A DNA stretch of 64,000 nt, from positions 62,001 to 126,000 of the forward strand of contig QFQX01000004.1 in assembly GCA_003248775.1 (NCBI GenBank), given 5' to 3'. A program made the position numbers and the translations under genes. Origin of the DNA: Shinella sp. GTDB taxonomy: Bacteria; Pseudomonadota; Alphaproteobacteria; Rhizobiales; Rhizobiaceae. This document shows, piece after piece, positions 35,996 to 45,478 of this stretch (position 1 is its first letter; every line of letters starts with the position of its first letter). Below the pieces are notes generated by a model. That model searched no databases, was not told where the DNA came from, and was given only the letters and a program-made list of their open reading frames with translations.

Positions 35996-36781
35996 ATGAC
36001 GAGTCCGATCAAGAAATCCAGCACCCAAACTTTGAAAAAGTCAAATCCGGGCGGTGCGAAACGCAAGGCGCCCGCCTTCCGCAGCGCCTATAGCCGCGCG
36101 GAACTGGAAGAAATCTTCCGGCGCTTTTCCATCCAGCGTCCCGAACCGAAGGGAGAACTGGAGCACGTAAATCCCTTCACGCTCGTCGTGGCGGTCGCCC
36201 TTTCCGCGCAGGCGACGGATGCCGGCGTCAACAAGGCGACCCGCGCGCTCTTCAAGGTGGCGGATACGCCGCAAAAGATGCTCGACCTCGGCGAGGAAAA
36301 GGTCCGCGACTACATCAAGACCATCGGCCTCTACCGCAACAAGGCCAAGAACGTCATCGCGCTCTCGCAGCGTCTCGTCGACGTCTACGGTGGCGAGGTG
36401 CCGAAAACCCGCGAGGAACTGGTCACCCTGCCCGGCGTCGGCCGCAAGACCGCCAATGTGGTGATGTCCATGGCTTTCGGCATTCCGACGATTGCCGTCG
36501 ATACCCACATTCTGCGCATCGCCAACCGCATCCGCCTTGCTCCCGGCAAGACCCCGGACGAGGTGGAAGACAAGCTGCTCAGGATCATTCCGAAGCACTG
36601 GCTCTTTCACGCCCACCACTGGCTGATCCTGCACGGGCGGTACTGTTGCAAGGCGCGGCGCCCCGAATGCGAGCGCTGCGTCATCGCCGACATCTGCAAA
36701 TCAGGGGAAAAGACCTGCGACGTGCCGGCACCGCTGGTGGAACTGCCGCAGCAAATCATCGGGGCGGCGGAAGAAGCGTAA
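35996..36781 (+). CDS. nth: Endonuclease III (DNA glycosylase/AP lyase)
   Basis: This 261-residue base-excision repair enzyme removes oxidised pyrimidines. The helix-hairpin-helix 'LPGVGRKTANVV' includes the catalytic Lys, the catalytic Asp is in 'VDTHILR', and the [4Fe-4S] cluster uses C-x6-C-x2-C-x5-C (CKARRPECERCVIADIC). The start is ATG 35996; a TTG further upstream (35960) in the same frame would overlap the divergent gene. The basic N-terminal extension of about 25 residues (KKSSTQTLKKSNPGGAKRK) is longer than in E. coli Nth and may aid DNA binding. Confidence 0.95.
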   Translation: MTSPIKKSSTQTLKKSNPGGAKRKAPAFRSAYSRAELEEIFRRFSIQRPEPKGELEHVNPFTLVVAVALSAQATDAGVNKATRALFKVADTPQKMLDLGEEKVRDYIKTIGLYRNKAKNVIALSQRLVDVYGGEVPKTREELVTLPGVGRKTANVVMSMAFGIPTIAVDTHILRIANRIRLAPGKTPDEVEDKLLRIIPKHWLFHAHHWLILHGRYCCKARRPECERCVIADICKSGEKTCDVPAPLVELPQQIIGAAEEA

Positions 36782-36789
36782 GGCTTCCG

Positions 36790-37503
36790 TTAGCCCCGAA
36801 AACCGGCATCGCGGCGGCTCAGCAACTTGTGCAGATGCACCATCATCGACGCGGCAAAGAGCGGCGTCAGCAGGTTGACGATCGGGATGGCGAGAAAGCC
36901 GGCGATCACCAGTCCGCCGATGAAGACGACCGAGGAATTCTTTGCCCGGAACAGCCGCGCCTCCTGCGGCGAGCGAAAGCGCATGGCGGCGAATTCGAAG
37001 AATTCCCGGCCGAGCAGATAGCCGTTCACCAGAAAGAAGGCGATCAGGTTCACGCCCGGAACGAAGAGCAGGATCAGCGCCACGATGTTGCCGAGCACCA
37101 CCACGCCGAAGAATTTCAGCGACGACAGGATGGCATCGCCAAGCGGCATGGCCACACCCGGCGCATCATCGGTATAATGCTGTTTCTCGATCACCTCGGC
37201 CACATCGTCGAGGAAGAGACCGGCGATGATTGCAGTCACCGAGGAAAGCAAAAGGGCAAGCGCCAGCGCCAGTCCGATGCTCGCGAAAATGCCGAAGACG
37301 AAGCCGAGCCAGCCGGCCCAGTCCGGCATGCCGGGAAGAAAGCCGTCGATCCACGGCATGACATAGACGATGAAACTCTCGCGTACCGCCACCCACAGGC
37401 CGACGAGGACGAGGACGGTAAGCCCCATCACCTTCCAGAAGACCTTGCGCGTTTCGGGAGCGAAGAGATTGAACAGGGCAAGGCGGGCCGCTTCGATAAT
37501 CAT
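36790..37503 (-). CDS. EI24/CysZ-family membrane protein
   Basis: The 237-residue integral membrane protein has four to five hydrophobic segments and the EI24-domain pattern 'LLFVPGVNLIAFFLVNGYLLGREFFEFAAMR', followed by a basic C-terminus. Family members include the sulphate transporter CysZ. The start at ATG 37503 is chosen because 'ggag' lies six bases upstream; the long in-frame extension to 37725 lacks membrane character. It is convergent with nth. Confidence 0.85.
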   Translation of the reverse strand: MIIEAARLALFNLFAPETRKVFWKVMGLTVLVLVGLWVAVRESFIVYVMPWIDGFLPGMPDWAGWLGFVFGIFASIGLALALALLLSSVTAIIAGLFLDDVAEVIEKQHYTDDAPGVAMPLGDAILSSLKFFGVVVLGNIVALILLFVPGVNLIAFFLVNGYLLGREFFEFAAMRFRSPQEARLFRAKNSSVVFIGGLVIAGFLAIPIVNLLTPLFAASMMVHLHKLLSRRDAGFRG

Positions 37504-37667
37504 GCACATCTCCGTGAAGCCTGTTCCGATGTAGGAAGCGGCAGGGCGGGCCACAAGCCTTGCCCTCGCACTGGCCCGATAATCAGAAGTGGATCTGGAA
37601 AAAGCAGATCGGGAAGCCTGCTCCGGGAAACCTCCACGCAGCCGGGTTCCGCCGTCGCCCTCCAGCC

Positions 37668-38453
37668 TCAGAGACGATAGAGTTCCGAGCGTCGCTCCGC
37701 GAGATAGGGGTTCTGTTGACGGCATTCGTCATAGGCCGATGGCTCGACCTCCGCGACCAGCAGGGCTTCCCTTGCACCAGCGCGCGCAAGCTCGTCGCCA
37801 TCGGGACCGACGATCACCGACCGGCCGCAATATTCCGCCGAGTTCTCCGAGCCGCAAAGGTCGGAATAGACGATGAAGACCCCGTTTTCGAAGGCCCGCG
37901 TCGGCACGACGGCATCCGCGACACGCCGGCTGATGACACCGGCCGGAAGCGCGGTCGGCACCAGCACCAGTTCGGCGCCGGCCAGCGCCACGCTGCGCAC
38001 ATATTCGGGAAACTCGACATCGTAGCAGATCAACATCGAGGTCTTCATGCCGCAAAGGTCGAAGACATGGGGGATATCGTTTCCGGGGGTAAACGCCGCC
38101 CGCTCCGCATCGCCGTAGAGATGCCCCTTGCGATAGAATTCGCGGCTGCCGTCCGGCCGCATCAGCACCGCGGAATTGTAGACGGCATTGCCCTCGCGCT
38201 CGGGAAAACCAGCGCAGATGGCGAGATCGAAGGTTTCGGCGATATCAGCGAGAGCATCGATCAGCGCCCCATCCCGCGTTTCCGCGATTTCGTCGAAGAG
38301 TTCTCCCAGCGCATAACCGCTTGTCGAAAGCTCCGGCGTCACCAGAAGATCGGCCCCCATATCGGACGCAGCTTCGGCAGCCCTGGCGATCTTCATCAGG
38401 TTCTCGGCGATATCGCCGGAAACGGGTTGCATCTGGAAAAGCGAAATCAGCAT
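37668..38453 (-). CDS. Carbon-nitrogen hydrolase (nitrilase superfamily)
   Basis: This 261-residue nitrilase-fold amidohydrolase has the catalytic triad E41 (TPELSTSGY), K109 (RKGHLYGD) and C143 (ICYDVEFPE). Length and motifs resemble the omega-amidase / aliphatic amidase-like branches that act on small C-N bonds. The start ATG 38453 has 'agga' upstream; an earlier in-frame ATG at 38474 would add seven residues not typical of the family. The substrate cannot be deduced. Confidence 0.88.
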   Translation of the reverse strand: MLISLFQMQPVSGDIAENLMKIARAAEAASDMGADLLVTPELSTSGYALGELFDEIAETRDGALIDALADIAETFDLAICAGFPEREGNAVYNSAVLMRPDGSREFYRKGHLYGDAERAAFTPGNDIPHVFDLCGMKTSMLICYDVEFPEYVRSVALAGAELVLVPTALPAGVISRRVADAVVPTRAFENGVFIVYSDLCGSENSAEYCGRSVIVGPDGDELARAGAREALLVAEVEPSAYDECRQQNPYLAERRSELYRL

Positions 38454-38548
38454 GGGACATTCCTGAAACGGCATTGCGACGGACGGAAGATAGGCTTGTC
38501 AGCAACGCTTTGCAAAGCGCCAGACGCATTGCCGACAGCTTTCCTGCC

Positions 38549-39208
38549 TCAGAAGAGCATGGTCGTCAGAAGCAGGATCACGCCCTTGATCAGGGCGAAC
38601 AGCACACCGGCCACCACGGTCACCGAAATGGCGAACATCACCATGCCGAGCAGCACACAGAGACCGTCACGTTCAAGGACACCGAAGGAAAACAGACAGA
38701 TCGCGATGGCCGGAAGGATGTTTCCGAGCGGTATCGGCAGGATCAGGATGATCGACAGGATCAGACAGAGAAAGCCCGTCAGATATTCGGCCGGCGGATA
38801 GATCAGGAAGCCGAGCCGCGGCCGCAGCATCTTTTCGCCGCGGGCAAGCCATGGCGAGACACGGCTGACGACGGCGGAAAAATCGGAGCGTGCAATCGAC
38901 CGGTTGGCGATGATCTTCGGCAGCCAGGGCGATTGACCGAGCATCAGCTGTGCCGAGAGGAAGACCAGCGGCGCGCCGGTCAGCGCCGATGTTCCCGGCG
39001 GCGAGGGAATGACGTTCGGAAGCGCGAAGATCAGGATAAGGGCACCGAAGGCCCGGTCGCCCATCGCCTTGAAGATATCCGCGACCGAAACGCGCTCCCG
39101 GCCGGTATCGTCTGCGAGGCTGGCGAGGATTTCCGACAGGCGACCGCCGCGTTTCCGCTCGCCGCCATCTGCGGCGAGATCGACCTCATCCCCAAGCATC
39201 TCGCCCAT
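38549..39208 (-). CDS. exoD: Exopolysaccharide synthesis protein ExoD
   Basis: The 219-residue membrane protein of the ExoD family has the diagnostic 'LIFALPNVIPSPPGTSALTGAPLVFLSAQLMLG' and three to four further hydrophobic segments. ExoD was first described in Ensifer meliloti as needed for normal exopolysaccharide production and invasion of alfalfa nodules and for alkaline tolerance; the biochemical activity is unclear. It is a stand-alone minus-strand gene. Confidence 0.92.
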   Translation of the reverse strand: MGEMLGDEVDLAADGGERKRGGRLSEILASLADDTGRERVSVADIFKAMGDRAFGALILIFALPNVIPSPPGTSALTGAPLVFLSAQLMLGQSPWLPKIIANRSIARSDFSAVVSRVSPWLARGEKMLRPRLGFLIYPPAEYLTGFLCLILSIILILPIPLGNILPAIAICLFSFGVLERDGLCVLLGMVMFAISVTVVAGVLFALIKGVILLLTTMLF

Positions 39209-39306
39209 TCCAACTCCCTGTCGAACGATACCGGTGCCCTAAGTAGTATCGCCTTAACCGCTGACAATGACGGTTGTTTGATGGAACGATGCCACTCGGG
39301 GCGCGG

Positions 39307-41151
39307 TCAAACCTGAACGAGATGACCGGCGGACACCTCGCGGTACTGCCGCTGCGGCGGCACGAACCCGACAGGTCGGATAGGGCTTTTGATCTCATCC
39401 GTCGAGAGGTTTCTCTTCACGTTTCGTCGAGCGGGATCCGGCACCGGCACCGCCGCCATCAGCTTGCGGGTATAGGGATGCTGCGGATTCTCGAAAACCG
39501 CTTGTCGCGGCCCGATCTCGACGATTTCACCAAGATACATGACCGCCACGCGATGCGACACGCGCTCCACCACGGCCATGTCATGGGAGATGAAGAGATA
39601 GGCGAGATTGAAGCTCTGCTGCAGGTCGAGCAGGAGATTGCACACCTGTGCCTTGATCGACACGTCGAGCGCAGACACGGCCTCGTCCGCGACGATCACT
39701 TTCGGATCAAGCATCAGTGATCGGGCAATCGCGATGCGCTGGCGCTGGCCGCCGGAGAACTCGTGCGGATAGCGCCGCATCATGTCGGCCTTCAGCCCCA
39801 CGCGCTCCAGAAGGCTCGCCGCCTTTTCCCGCGCCTGCGCCTTGCTGCCGAGGCCATGCTCAATGAAGGGCTCCATCACCGCCGATCCCACGCTCATGCG
39901 TGGATCGAGGCTGGCGAAGGGATCCTGGAACACCATCTGGATGCTTCGCCGCATCTTGCGCAACGAGCCGCGATCCAGCCGCACGACGTCGTAACCATCG
40001 AGCGAGATCTGGCCGGCCGTCGGCTCGACCAGCCGCGTGATCGAACGTCCGGTCGTGGACTTGCCGCAGCCGGATTCACCGACGAGGGACAGCGTCTCCC
40101 CTTCCCTCAGATCGAAGGAAACATTCTCAACCGCATGAACGGCGCCGCTCTTGCGGCCGAGAAGCCCCGAGCGGATGTCGAACCGCGTCGTCAGGTTCTT
40201 CACCTCCAGAAGCGGCCGCTTGTGTTCATCGACACTTCCAGCTTCCGTTTCCGGCGTGGTGGTCTGCCCGGTCGAGATGTCGATCACCGGAAAACGCATC
40301 GGGCGCTCGCGCCCGCCCATCGATCCGAGCTTCGGCACCGCCGAGAGCAACGCCCGCGTATAGGGATGCTTGCCGCGATTGAAGATGTCGTCCGTCGTGC
40401 CGGTTTCCACCGCCTCGCCACGGAACATCACGATGGTGCGGTCGGACACTTCCGCCACGACGCCCATGTCGTGGGTGATGAAGAGAACCGACATGCCCTC
40501 CTCTTCCTGCAGCAGCTTGATGAGATCGAGGATCTGTCCCTGAATCGTCACGTCGAGCGCCGTCGTCGGCTCGTCGGCGATCAGGAGCTTGGGTTTCGAC
40601 GCCAGCGCCATGGCGATCATCACCCGCTGACGCATGCCGCCGGAAAACTGGTGCGGATAGTCGTCGAAACGGCCCTTGGCGTTCGGAATGCGGACCTTCT
40701 CCAGAAGATGCAGCACCTCTGCCTTCGCCTCAGCCGAAGAGATGTCGCGATGACAGGTGATCGCCTCGGCAATCTGCTTGCCGATCGGAAAGATCGGATT
40801 GAGGCTGGTCATCGGCTCCTGGAAGATCATAGAAATGTCGTTGCCGCGGACACGGCGCATCGCTTCGCTGTCGAGCGTCAGCAGTTCCCGACCATTGAGG
40901 CGTACGCTGCCCTCGATGCGGCTCGCACCCTTCGGCAACAACCGCATGACAGAGAGCGATGTCACGCTCTTCCCCGAGCCAGATTCTCCGACGATCGCCA
41001 CTGTTTCCTTCGGCGCGATGTCGAAGTTCATGTTGCGCACCACCGGGCGCCATTCGTCGCCGATCCTGAAGGATGTCGTAAGCCCCCTCACGGAAAGGAC
41101 GGGGACTGCATTGCCTGCCTGCGGATTGCCGTCATTTGTGGCATTCACCAT
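39307..41151 (-). CDS. Fused dipeptide/oligopeptide ABC transporter ATPase (DppD-DppF type)
   Basis: Two complete ABC ATPases are joined in 614 residues. Each half has a 'GESGxGKS' Walker A (GESGSGKS, then GESGCGKS), an 'SGGxRQR' signature and a Walker B ('LLIADEPTTALDV', 'VIVADEAVSALDV'). The oligopeptide-transporter extension follows each. The start is ATG 41151 with 'ggag' eight bases upstream. It lies downstream of the M20 gene on the minus strand; the matching binding protein and permeases are on the plus strand at 42690-46388. The five genes together make one complete importer. Confidence 0.92.
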   Translation of the reverse strand: MVNATNDGNPQAGNAVPVLSVRGLTTSFRIGDEWRPVVRNMNFDIAPKETVAIVGESGSGKSVTSLSVMRLLPKGASRIEGSVRLNGRELLTLDSEAMRRVRGNDISMIFQEPMTSLNPIFPIGKQIAEAITCHRDISSAEAKAEVLHLLEKVRIPNAKGRFDDYPHQFSGGMRQRVMIAMALASKPKLLIADEPTTALDVTIQGQILDLIKLLQEEEGMSVLFITHDMGVVAEVSDRTIVMFRGEAVETGTTDDIFNRGKHPYTRALLSAVPKLGSMGGRERPMRFPVIDISTGQTTTPETEAGSVDEHKRPLLEVKNLTTRFDIRSGLLGRKSGAVHAVENVSFDLREGETLSLVGESGCGKSTTGRSITRLVEPTAGQISLDGYDVVRLDRGSLRKMRRSIQMVFQDPFASLDPRMSVGSAVMEPFIEHGLGSKAQAREKAASLLERVGLKADMMRRYPHEFSGGQRQRIAIARSLMLDPKVIVADEAVSALDVSIKAQVCNLLLDLQQSFNLAYLFISHDMAVVERVSHRVAVMYLGEIVEIGPRQAVFENPQHPYTRKLMAAVPVPDPARRNVKRNLSTDEIKSPIRPVGFVPPQRQYREVSAGHLVQV

Positions 41152-41203
41152 TGCGCACTCCGTTCCACGACGATTGATATCGAAAACGCACGCCGTCCTG
41201 AAA

Positions 41204-42367
41204 TCAGGCGGCGAGCGCATTTTCCGCAAGCGTGACCCAGTAGCTGATGCCGTAGGGGATAGCCTCGTCGTTGAAATCATAGGCCGAATGGTGAAGGTTC
41301 GCGCTGTCGCCATTACCGATGAAGATGAAGGCGCCTGGCCGTACCTCGAGCATGTAGGAGAAATCCTCCGCCCCCATCAAAGGCGGCATGTTGCCCTCGA
41401 CAGCCTTTTCGCCGGCCACCTTGCGCATGATACCGAGCGCGAATTCGGTCTCGTCGGCGTGATTGAAGGTGACGGGATAACCGCGGCGACAATGCACGTC
41501 GACGCTCGCCCCGAAGCTGCCAGCGATGCCGCGCGCGATCTCTCCCAGACGCTTTTCCGCATGGTCGCGCGTCTCAGGCAGCAGCGTGCGAACGGTCCCC
41601 GAGAGCTTGACGGTATTGGCGATCACGTTGGAGGCTTCCCCGCCATGGACCGTCGCGACGGTGACGACGACGGATTTCAGCGGGTCCACTTCGCGTGAAG
41701 CGATTGCCTGCAGCGCGATCACGACATGGGAAGACACGAGCACGGGATCGATCGTCATGTGCGGCTGAGCCGCATGCCCGCCGCGTCCATGGACGATGAT
41801 CTCGAATTCGTCGGCCGCCGCCATCACCGACCCGTTGCGGGTGGCGAAATGGCCGACCGGCAGGCCCGGCGCATTATGCATGCCGTAAACCTGGGAGATG
41901 CCGAACGTCTCCATCATGCCGTCATTGACCATTTCGAGGCCGCCGCCGCCGCCCTCTTCCGCCGGCTGGAAGATCACCGCGACGGAGCCGCGAAAATTGC
42001 GGGTCTCCGCCAGATACTTCGCAGCACCCAGCAGCATCGCCGTATGCCCGTCATGACCGCAGGCATGCATCTTGCCCGGCGTCTTGGATGACCATTCACG
42101 GCCGCTCGTCTCGTAGATCGGCAGCGCGTCCATGTCGGCGCGGAAACCGACGACCGGCCCACTGCCGCGACTGCCCTTGATGATCCCCACGACGCCGGTG
42201 CGCCCGATTCCCGTCTGGACTGTGTCGCAACCGAATTCCTTCAGCTTCCCGGCCACGAAATTCGAGGTGTCGTAGACATCGAACAACAGTTCCGGATTCT
42301 CATGCAGGTGGCGCCGCCAACCGGCCACCTCCTGCTGCAATTCGCTGGCGCGATTGAGCACGGGCAT
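41204..42367 (-). CDS. M20-family metallohydrolase (hippurate hydrolase/N-acyl-amino-acid amidohydrolase-like)
   Basis: This 387-residue zinc amidohydrolase of peptidase family M20D has the metal-binding 'HACGHDGH' (C103, H105), the acidic pair E137/E138 (FQPAEEGGG), and 'HGRGGHAA' in the dimerisation domain. Relatives hydrolyse N-acyl amino acids, hippurate or indole-3-acetyl-amino acids. It is transcribed with the double ATPase and divergently from the peptide-type binding protein, so it probably hydrolyses the imported amide. Confidence 0.92.
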   Translation of the reverse strand: MPVLNRASELQQEVAGWRRHLHENPELLFDVYDTSNFVAGKLKEFGCDTVQTGIGRTGVVGIIKGSRGSGPVVGFRADMDALPIYETSGREWSSKTPGKMHACGHDGHTAMLLGAAKYLAETRNFRGSVAVIFQPAEEGGGGGLEMVNDGMMETFGISQVYGMHNAPGLPVGHFATRNGSVMAAADEFEIIVHGRGGHAAQPHMTIDPVLVSSHVVIALQAIASREVDPLKSVVVTVATVHGGEASNVIANTVKLSGTVRTLLPETRDHAEKRLGEIARGIAGSFGASVDVHCRRGYPVTFNHADETEFALGIMRKVAGEKAVEGNMPPLMGAEDFSYMLEVRPGAFIFIGNGDSANLHHSAYDFNDEAIPYGISYWVTLAENALAA

Positions 42368-42689
42368 TGTTTTTCCTCGTTTTTTCGTTCAGTTCCCAAG
42401 TCTTTGTGCAAGCATACTGCGCTGCCTTGAAGCGCCTTTGCAAGCTGCAATTTTCCGCCTTGAACGGAAAATAGGCCTATGCTTAGATGGCCCAAATTTT
42501 GATCAGGCCCGCCAGCTGCAACAACCGTCAGGTGTGGGTCCAGTATTCGAGTGGAGGCCAACGAATCAAAATTAGCAAACAGGGTCATAGACATAAAAAA
42601 CGCCTGACCTTGCACATCCCGGAGAGCCGGGAACTCTCCCACGGATATATGTTTCATACAGCTCCAACAAAAAAATAGGGGAACAGCAT
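42368..42689. other. Divergent promoter region of the split peptide-transport locus
   Basis: This gap of about 320 bp between the M20 gene and the binding-protein gene holds no gene. It contains a perfect 8-bp inverted repeat (attttccg 42450-42457, cggaaaat 42465-42472, spacer of 7), followed at once by the palindrome taggccta (42472-42479). These are plausible operators. No regulator gene is adjacent. Confidence 0.45.
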
Positions 42690-44396
42690 ATGAACAGACT
42701 TCGTATTGCATTGGCGGCATCGGTAGCGGCACTGGCCTTCTCGGCAGCGCCGGCAATGGCCGAGCGAGGCTCGGACGGCGAGCTGAAAATTCTCTTCTGG
42801 CAGGCGATTTCCACCCTCAACCCCTATCTCTCCGGCGGCACTAAGGAAGTCTACGGCGCCTCGATGGTCATCGAACCGCTGGCGCGTTACGACGAAACCG
42901 GCGCGCTTGTGCCGATGCTCGCCTCTGAAATCCCGACCGTCGAGAACGGCGGCGTATCCGCCGACCTGAAAAGCATCACCTGGAAGCTGAAACCCGACCT
43001 CAAGTGGTCGGACGGCACGCCGGTCACCGCCGACGACGCGATCTTCACCTGGAAGTATTGCACCGCGCCTGACGGCGGCTGCGCCCAGGCCGCCTATTAC
43101 GAAGGCGTGACCAGCGTCGAGGCAATCGATCCCGCCACCGTCAAGGTCTCCTTCGCCGAGCCGAAGCCCTATCCCTACAGCGCCTTCGTCGGCGCCCAGT
43201 CGCCGATCATCCAGGCGGCCCAGTTCAAGGACTGCCTCGGCGCCAAGGCTCCGGAATGCACCTCCGCCAACTTCGGCCCGATCGGCACCGGCCCGTTCAA
43301 GGTGAAGGAATTCAAACCGAACGACGTCATCACCTTCGAAGCCAACCCGAACTACCGCGATCCGGCCAAGCCGGCCTTCGCCACCGCCACCATCAAGGGC
43401 GGCGGCGATGCGGCATCGGCCGCCCGCGCCGTTCTGGAAACCGGCGAATACGACTACGCCTGGAACATGCAGGTGGAACCTGAAATCCTCGCGACCATGG
43501 TCGCCGCCGGCAAGGGCGTGCTCGTCACCGCCTTCGGCACCCAGGTCGAGCGCATCGACCTCAACCCCTATGCGGTCGATCCCTCGCTTGGCGACAAGCG
43601 CTCCACCAAGGAAGCAGGTCCGCATCCGGCCCTCTCCGATCCGGCCGTGAAGAAGGCCCTTTCGCTCGCCATCGACCGTGACGTTATCGACGAGACCGGC
43701 TACGGCGAGGCCGGCCAGCCGACCTGCAACATCCTGCCCGCTCCCGATATCTACAAGTCGACCGATGTCGACTGGTGCCTGAAGCAGGATCTCGATGCCG
43801 CCAACAAGCTGCTCGACGACGCCGGCTGGGTGAAGGGTTCGGACGGCATCCGCGCCAAGAACGGCACCAAGCTCTCCTTCCTCTACCAGACTTCGACCAA
43901 CTCCGTGCGCCAGGCGACACAAGCACTGGTGAAGGACATGTGGTCCCAGATCGGCGTTGAGGTCGAGCTGCGCAACGTCGCGGCTTCCGTCTTCTTCGGC
44001 GGCGACCCGGCAAGCCCGGACACCTTCCAGAAGTTTTATGCCGACGTACAGATGTACACCAACAACTTCGACGGCACCGACCCGGAGAAGTACATGGCCG
44101 GCTGGATGTGCGACAAGATCCCGGCCCCGGCCAATGGCTGGCAGGGTGAAAACATCGTCCGCTACTGCAACCCGGAATACGACAAGCTCGTCGTCGAACT
44201 CGGCAAGACCTCCAAGCTCGAGGAACGCGCAGTCATCGCCAAGAAGCTCAACGACATGCTGACCAACGACGTGGCGCAGATCCCGCTCATTCACCGCGGT
44301 AGCGTCTCGTCCCATTCGGTCACCCTCGATGGCGTCAAGATGAACGCCTGGGATAGCGAACTCTGGAACGTCGCCTACTGGTCTCGCAAGAAGTAA
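42690..44396 (+). CDS. Peptide-type ABC transporter binding protein (SBP family 5)
   Basis: The 568-residue DppA/OppA-like periplasmic protein has a signal peptide (about residues 1-24, ends AMA-ER). The family pattern 'WKLKPDLKWSDGTPVTADDAIFTWKY' is near residue 100 and 'GTGPFKVKEFKPNDVITFEANPNYRDP' follows. Several cysteines (C126, C133, C186, C192 and others) suggest disulphides. The ATG at 42690 is preceded by 'aggggaa'. A strong hairpin follows the stop and separates it from the permease genes. The M20 hydrolase nearby suggests an acylated amino acid or dipeptide ligand; this is inference. Confidence 0.91.
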   Translation: MNRLRIALAASVAALAFSAAPAMAERGSDGELKILFWQAISTLNPYLSGGTKEVYGASMVIEPLARYDETGALVPMLASEIPTVENGGVSADLKSITWKLKPDLKWSDGTPVTADDAIFTWKYCTAPDGGCAQAAYYEGVTSVEAIDPATVKVSFAEPKPYPYSAFVGAQSPIIQAAQFKDCLGAKAPECTSANFGPIGTGPFKVKEFKPNDVITFEANPNYRDPAKPAFATATIKGGGDAASAARAVLETGEYDYAWNMQVEPEILATMVAAGKGVLVTAFGTQVERIDLNPYAVDPSLGDKRSTKEAGPHPALSDPAVKKALSLAIDRDVIDETGYGEAGQPTCNILPAPDIYKSTDVDWCLKQDLDAANKLLDDAGWVKGSDGIRAKNGTKLSFLYQTSTNSVRQATQALVKDMWSQIGVEVELRNVAASVFFGGDPASPDTFQKFYADVQMYTNNFDGTDPEKYMAGWMCDKIPAPANGWQGENIVRYCNPEYDKLVVELGKTSKLEERAVIAKKLNDMLTNDVAQIPLIHRGSVSSHSVTLDGVKMNAWDSELWNVAYWSRKK

Positions 44397-44401
44397 GTGC
44401 C

Positions 44402-44435
44402 ATTTCGCCGGGCCGACCCTTCGGCCCGGCGAAAT
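44402..44435 (+). terminator. Attenuation/stabilising hairpin between binding-protein and permease genes
   Basis: A perfect 13-bp stem (44402-44414 with 44423-44435, loop of 8) begins 6 bp after the binding-protein stop. It is not followed by a T run. Such hairpins usually protect the upstream mRNA and lower permease expression. Confidence 0.75.
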
Positions 44436-44467
44436 CATTTCCTTCGTGACAGTCTGGGGACCAACCG

Positions 44468-45478
44468 ATGTTCACCTTCACCATTCGGCGATTGCTGTTT
44501 GCAATCCCGACGTTGCTGGTCATCAGCTTCATCATCTTCGCCCTGCTCGACCTTGCCCCGAGCGATCCGCTGAGCGACCTGCCGCTCACCATTCCTCCCG
44601 AGGTCCGCGCGCAGATCAGGGACGCCATGGGGCTCGATCAGCCATTCTTCATTCGCTACATGAAATGGCTGCAGCAGTTCTTCATCAATGAACCGATCAA
44701 TATCTTCGAACAGATCACCGGCATGACCGTCGGAGACGGCAACCGCCTGCGCGTGCTCTCATGGGCGACCCGCAGCCCGGTGGTCGACCTGATCGTCCAG
44801 CGCCTGCCCCAGACGCTCTGGGTGGTCGGCCTCTCCTATCTGTTCGGCGTCATGCTGGCGATCCCGATCGGCGTCGTCTCGGCCTACAAGCAGTATTCGC
44901 TGTTCGACCAGATCGGCACCTTCGTCTCGATGGTCGGCTATTCGGTTCCGACCTTCTTTACCGGCGTGCTGCTGATCGTCGTGTTCAGTTCATACCTGCA
45001 TTGGTTTCCGTCGATCTACGACACCAATCTCGTGGTCAATGACTGGTCGAGCTTCGTCGCCCAGGTCAGGCAGATGTTCCTGCCGGTGCTCGTGCTGACG
45101 CTCTACAACACCTCGCAGATCAGCCGTTTCGTGCGGGCCTCCATGCTCGACAACCTGCATCAGGATTACGTCCGCACCGCCCGGGCCAAGGGTGTGAAGG
45201 AAAAGGTCGTGCTGCTGGTGCATGTGCTGCGCAACAGCCTGATCCCGGTCGTCACCGTCATCGCTCTCGGCGTACCGACGATCTTCTCGGGCGCCATCAT
45301 CACCGAACAGATCTTCCGGGTAAACGGCCTCGGACAGCTTCTGATTACTGCGATTCAGGGAGCGGATATCCCGCTGGTCCAGACGCTGACCTTCATCTTC
45401 GCCTTCCTGATCGTGTTCTTCAACCTGATTGCCGACGTTCTCTACGGCATCCTTGATCCGAGGATCCGCTATGACTGA
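44468..45478 (+). CDS. Peptide-type ABC transporter permease (DppB-like)
   Basis: The 336-residue permease has six membrane segments and the EAA-type loop 'DYVRTARAKGVKEKVVLLVHVLRNSLIPVVT'. An insertion of about 40 residues after the first membrane segment (residues about 60-100) is periplasmic and somewhat longer than in E. coli DppB. The ATG follows 'tggggacc'. The 3' end overlaps the next permease gene by 8 bp. Confidence 0.91.
   Translation: MFTFTIRRLLFAIPTLLVISFIIFALLDLAPSDPLSDLPLTIPPEVRAQIRDAMGLDQPFFIRYMKWLQQFFINEPINIFEQITGMTVGDGNRLRVLSWATRSPVVDLIVQRLPQTLWVVGLSYLFGVMLAIPIGVVSAYKQYSLFDQIGTFVSMVGYSVPTFFTGVLLIVVFSSYLHWFPSIYDTNLVVNDWSSFVAQVRQMFLPVLVLTLYNTSQISRFVRASMLDNLHQDYVRTARAKGVKEKVVLLVHVLRNSLIPVVTVIALGVPTIFSGAIITEQIFRVNGLGQLLITAIQGADIPLVQTLTFIFAFLIVFFNLIADVLYGILDPRIRYD

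Noticed and set aside
42654..44438. A 594-residue minus-strand ORF opposite the peptide-binding protein
   Set aside because: It is the mirror of the strongly coding plus-strand gene, which has a signal peptide and family motifs; its Gly/Asp/Arg-rich composition is typical of antisense frames in GC-rich DNA.
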